Positions 5,513 to 5,591 of a stretch of DNA of 5,591 nucleotides are shown here, piece by piece. The stretch covers positions 1 to 5,591 of the forward strand of contig DEIP01000045.1 in assembly GCA_002352605.1 (NCBI GenBank), in the 5' to 3' direction. This DNA comes from Desulfobacteraceae bacterium UBA2771 (GTDB taxonomy: Bacteria > Desulfobacterota > Desulfobacteria > Desulfobacterales > Desulfosarcinaceae). Below the pieces are notes generated by a model that saw nothing but the letters and a program-made list of their open reading frames with translations, ran no database searches and had not been told where the DNA came from. The first letter of the stretch is position 1, and each line of letters opens with the position of its first letter. Made by a program: the position numbers and the translations under genes.

Positions 5513-5565
5513 AACAATGGACGTCCCCAAGTCCCCTTAAAACAATGGACGTCCCCAAGTCCCCT
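5510..5565. repeat. Two perfect tandem 28-bp repeats (REP-like) at the transposase 3' end
   Basis: Units 5510-5537 and 5538-5565 are identical. Each begins TAAAACAATGG and continues with ACGTCCCCAAGTCCCCT, and the first unit starts with the transposase stop codon. Read on the other strand the core is AGGGGACTTGGGGACGT, which resembles the GC-rich motif that flanks REP-associated transposases and is moved by them. It is probably the target or end repeat of the decayed transposase. Confidence 0.75.
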
Positions 5566-5591
5566 CTGTGAAAACAAACCTCAACCTGGAG

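Overview
The window looks like a gene-poor, partly decayed stretch of a Gram-negative, probably anaerobic bacterial chromosome. I lean towards a sulfate-reducing Desulfobacterota (deltaproteobacterial) lineage. The reasons are a NarL-type response regulator and a PilZ protein of the kind common there, a ~640-residue UbiD-type decarboxylase, a sigma-54 promoter, and remnants of a four-helix-bundle (S23-type) gene and of a REP-associated transposase. That placement is inference; no rRNA or other phylogenetic marker is present.

Layout. Bases 1-720 are a mosaic of gene fragments and non-coding DNA: a possible flavodoxin-fold oxidoreductase tail, a short direct repeat, and a four-helix-bundle start that runs into unrelated sequence. 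Bases 721-1716 hold a NarL/LuxR-type response regulator cut in its receiver domain by a ~219-bp insertion with 11-bp terminal inverted repeats and a 6-bp direct duplication (AAACTT). Removing insertion plus one duplication restores the reading frame exactly. The gene ends in two hairpins that share the same CCCATCCGAT arm and loop. Bases 1717-1981 contain further hairpins but no clear gene. A PilZ-domain (c-di-GMP receptor) gene follows to 2329. Bases 2330-2668 are AT-rich and carry a well-spaced sigma-54 promoter and a 13-codon leader ORF with a strong ribosome-binding site, ahead of a 95-aa protein of unknown function (2669-2956). A full-length UbiD-family decarboxylase (3156-5081) follows. 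Its start is overlapped by a 28-codon ORF with its own strong ribosome-binding site. A strong intrinsic terminator lies at 5208-5241. The right edge is the C-terminal remnant of a REP-associated tyrosine transposase, with an internal stop, followed by two perfect 28-bp tandem repeats.

How the parts may work together. The response regulator, the PilZ protein and the sigma-54-driven small gene suggest a signalling or motility neighbourhood, but the regulator is broken and no flagellar, kinase or cyclase gene is visible. The UbiD enzyme needs prenylated FMN made by a UbiX that is not in this window, so its partner must lie elsewhere. I see no convincing new multi-gene system. The best novelty candidates are the small inverted-repeat element in the regulator, the leader peptide under the sigma-54 promoter, and the overlapping ORF at the ubiD start.
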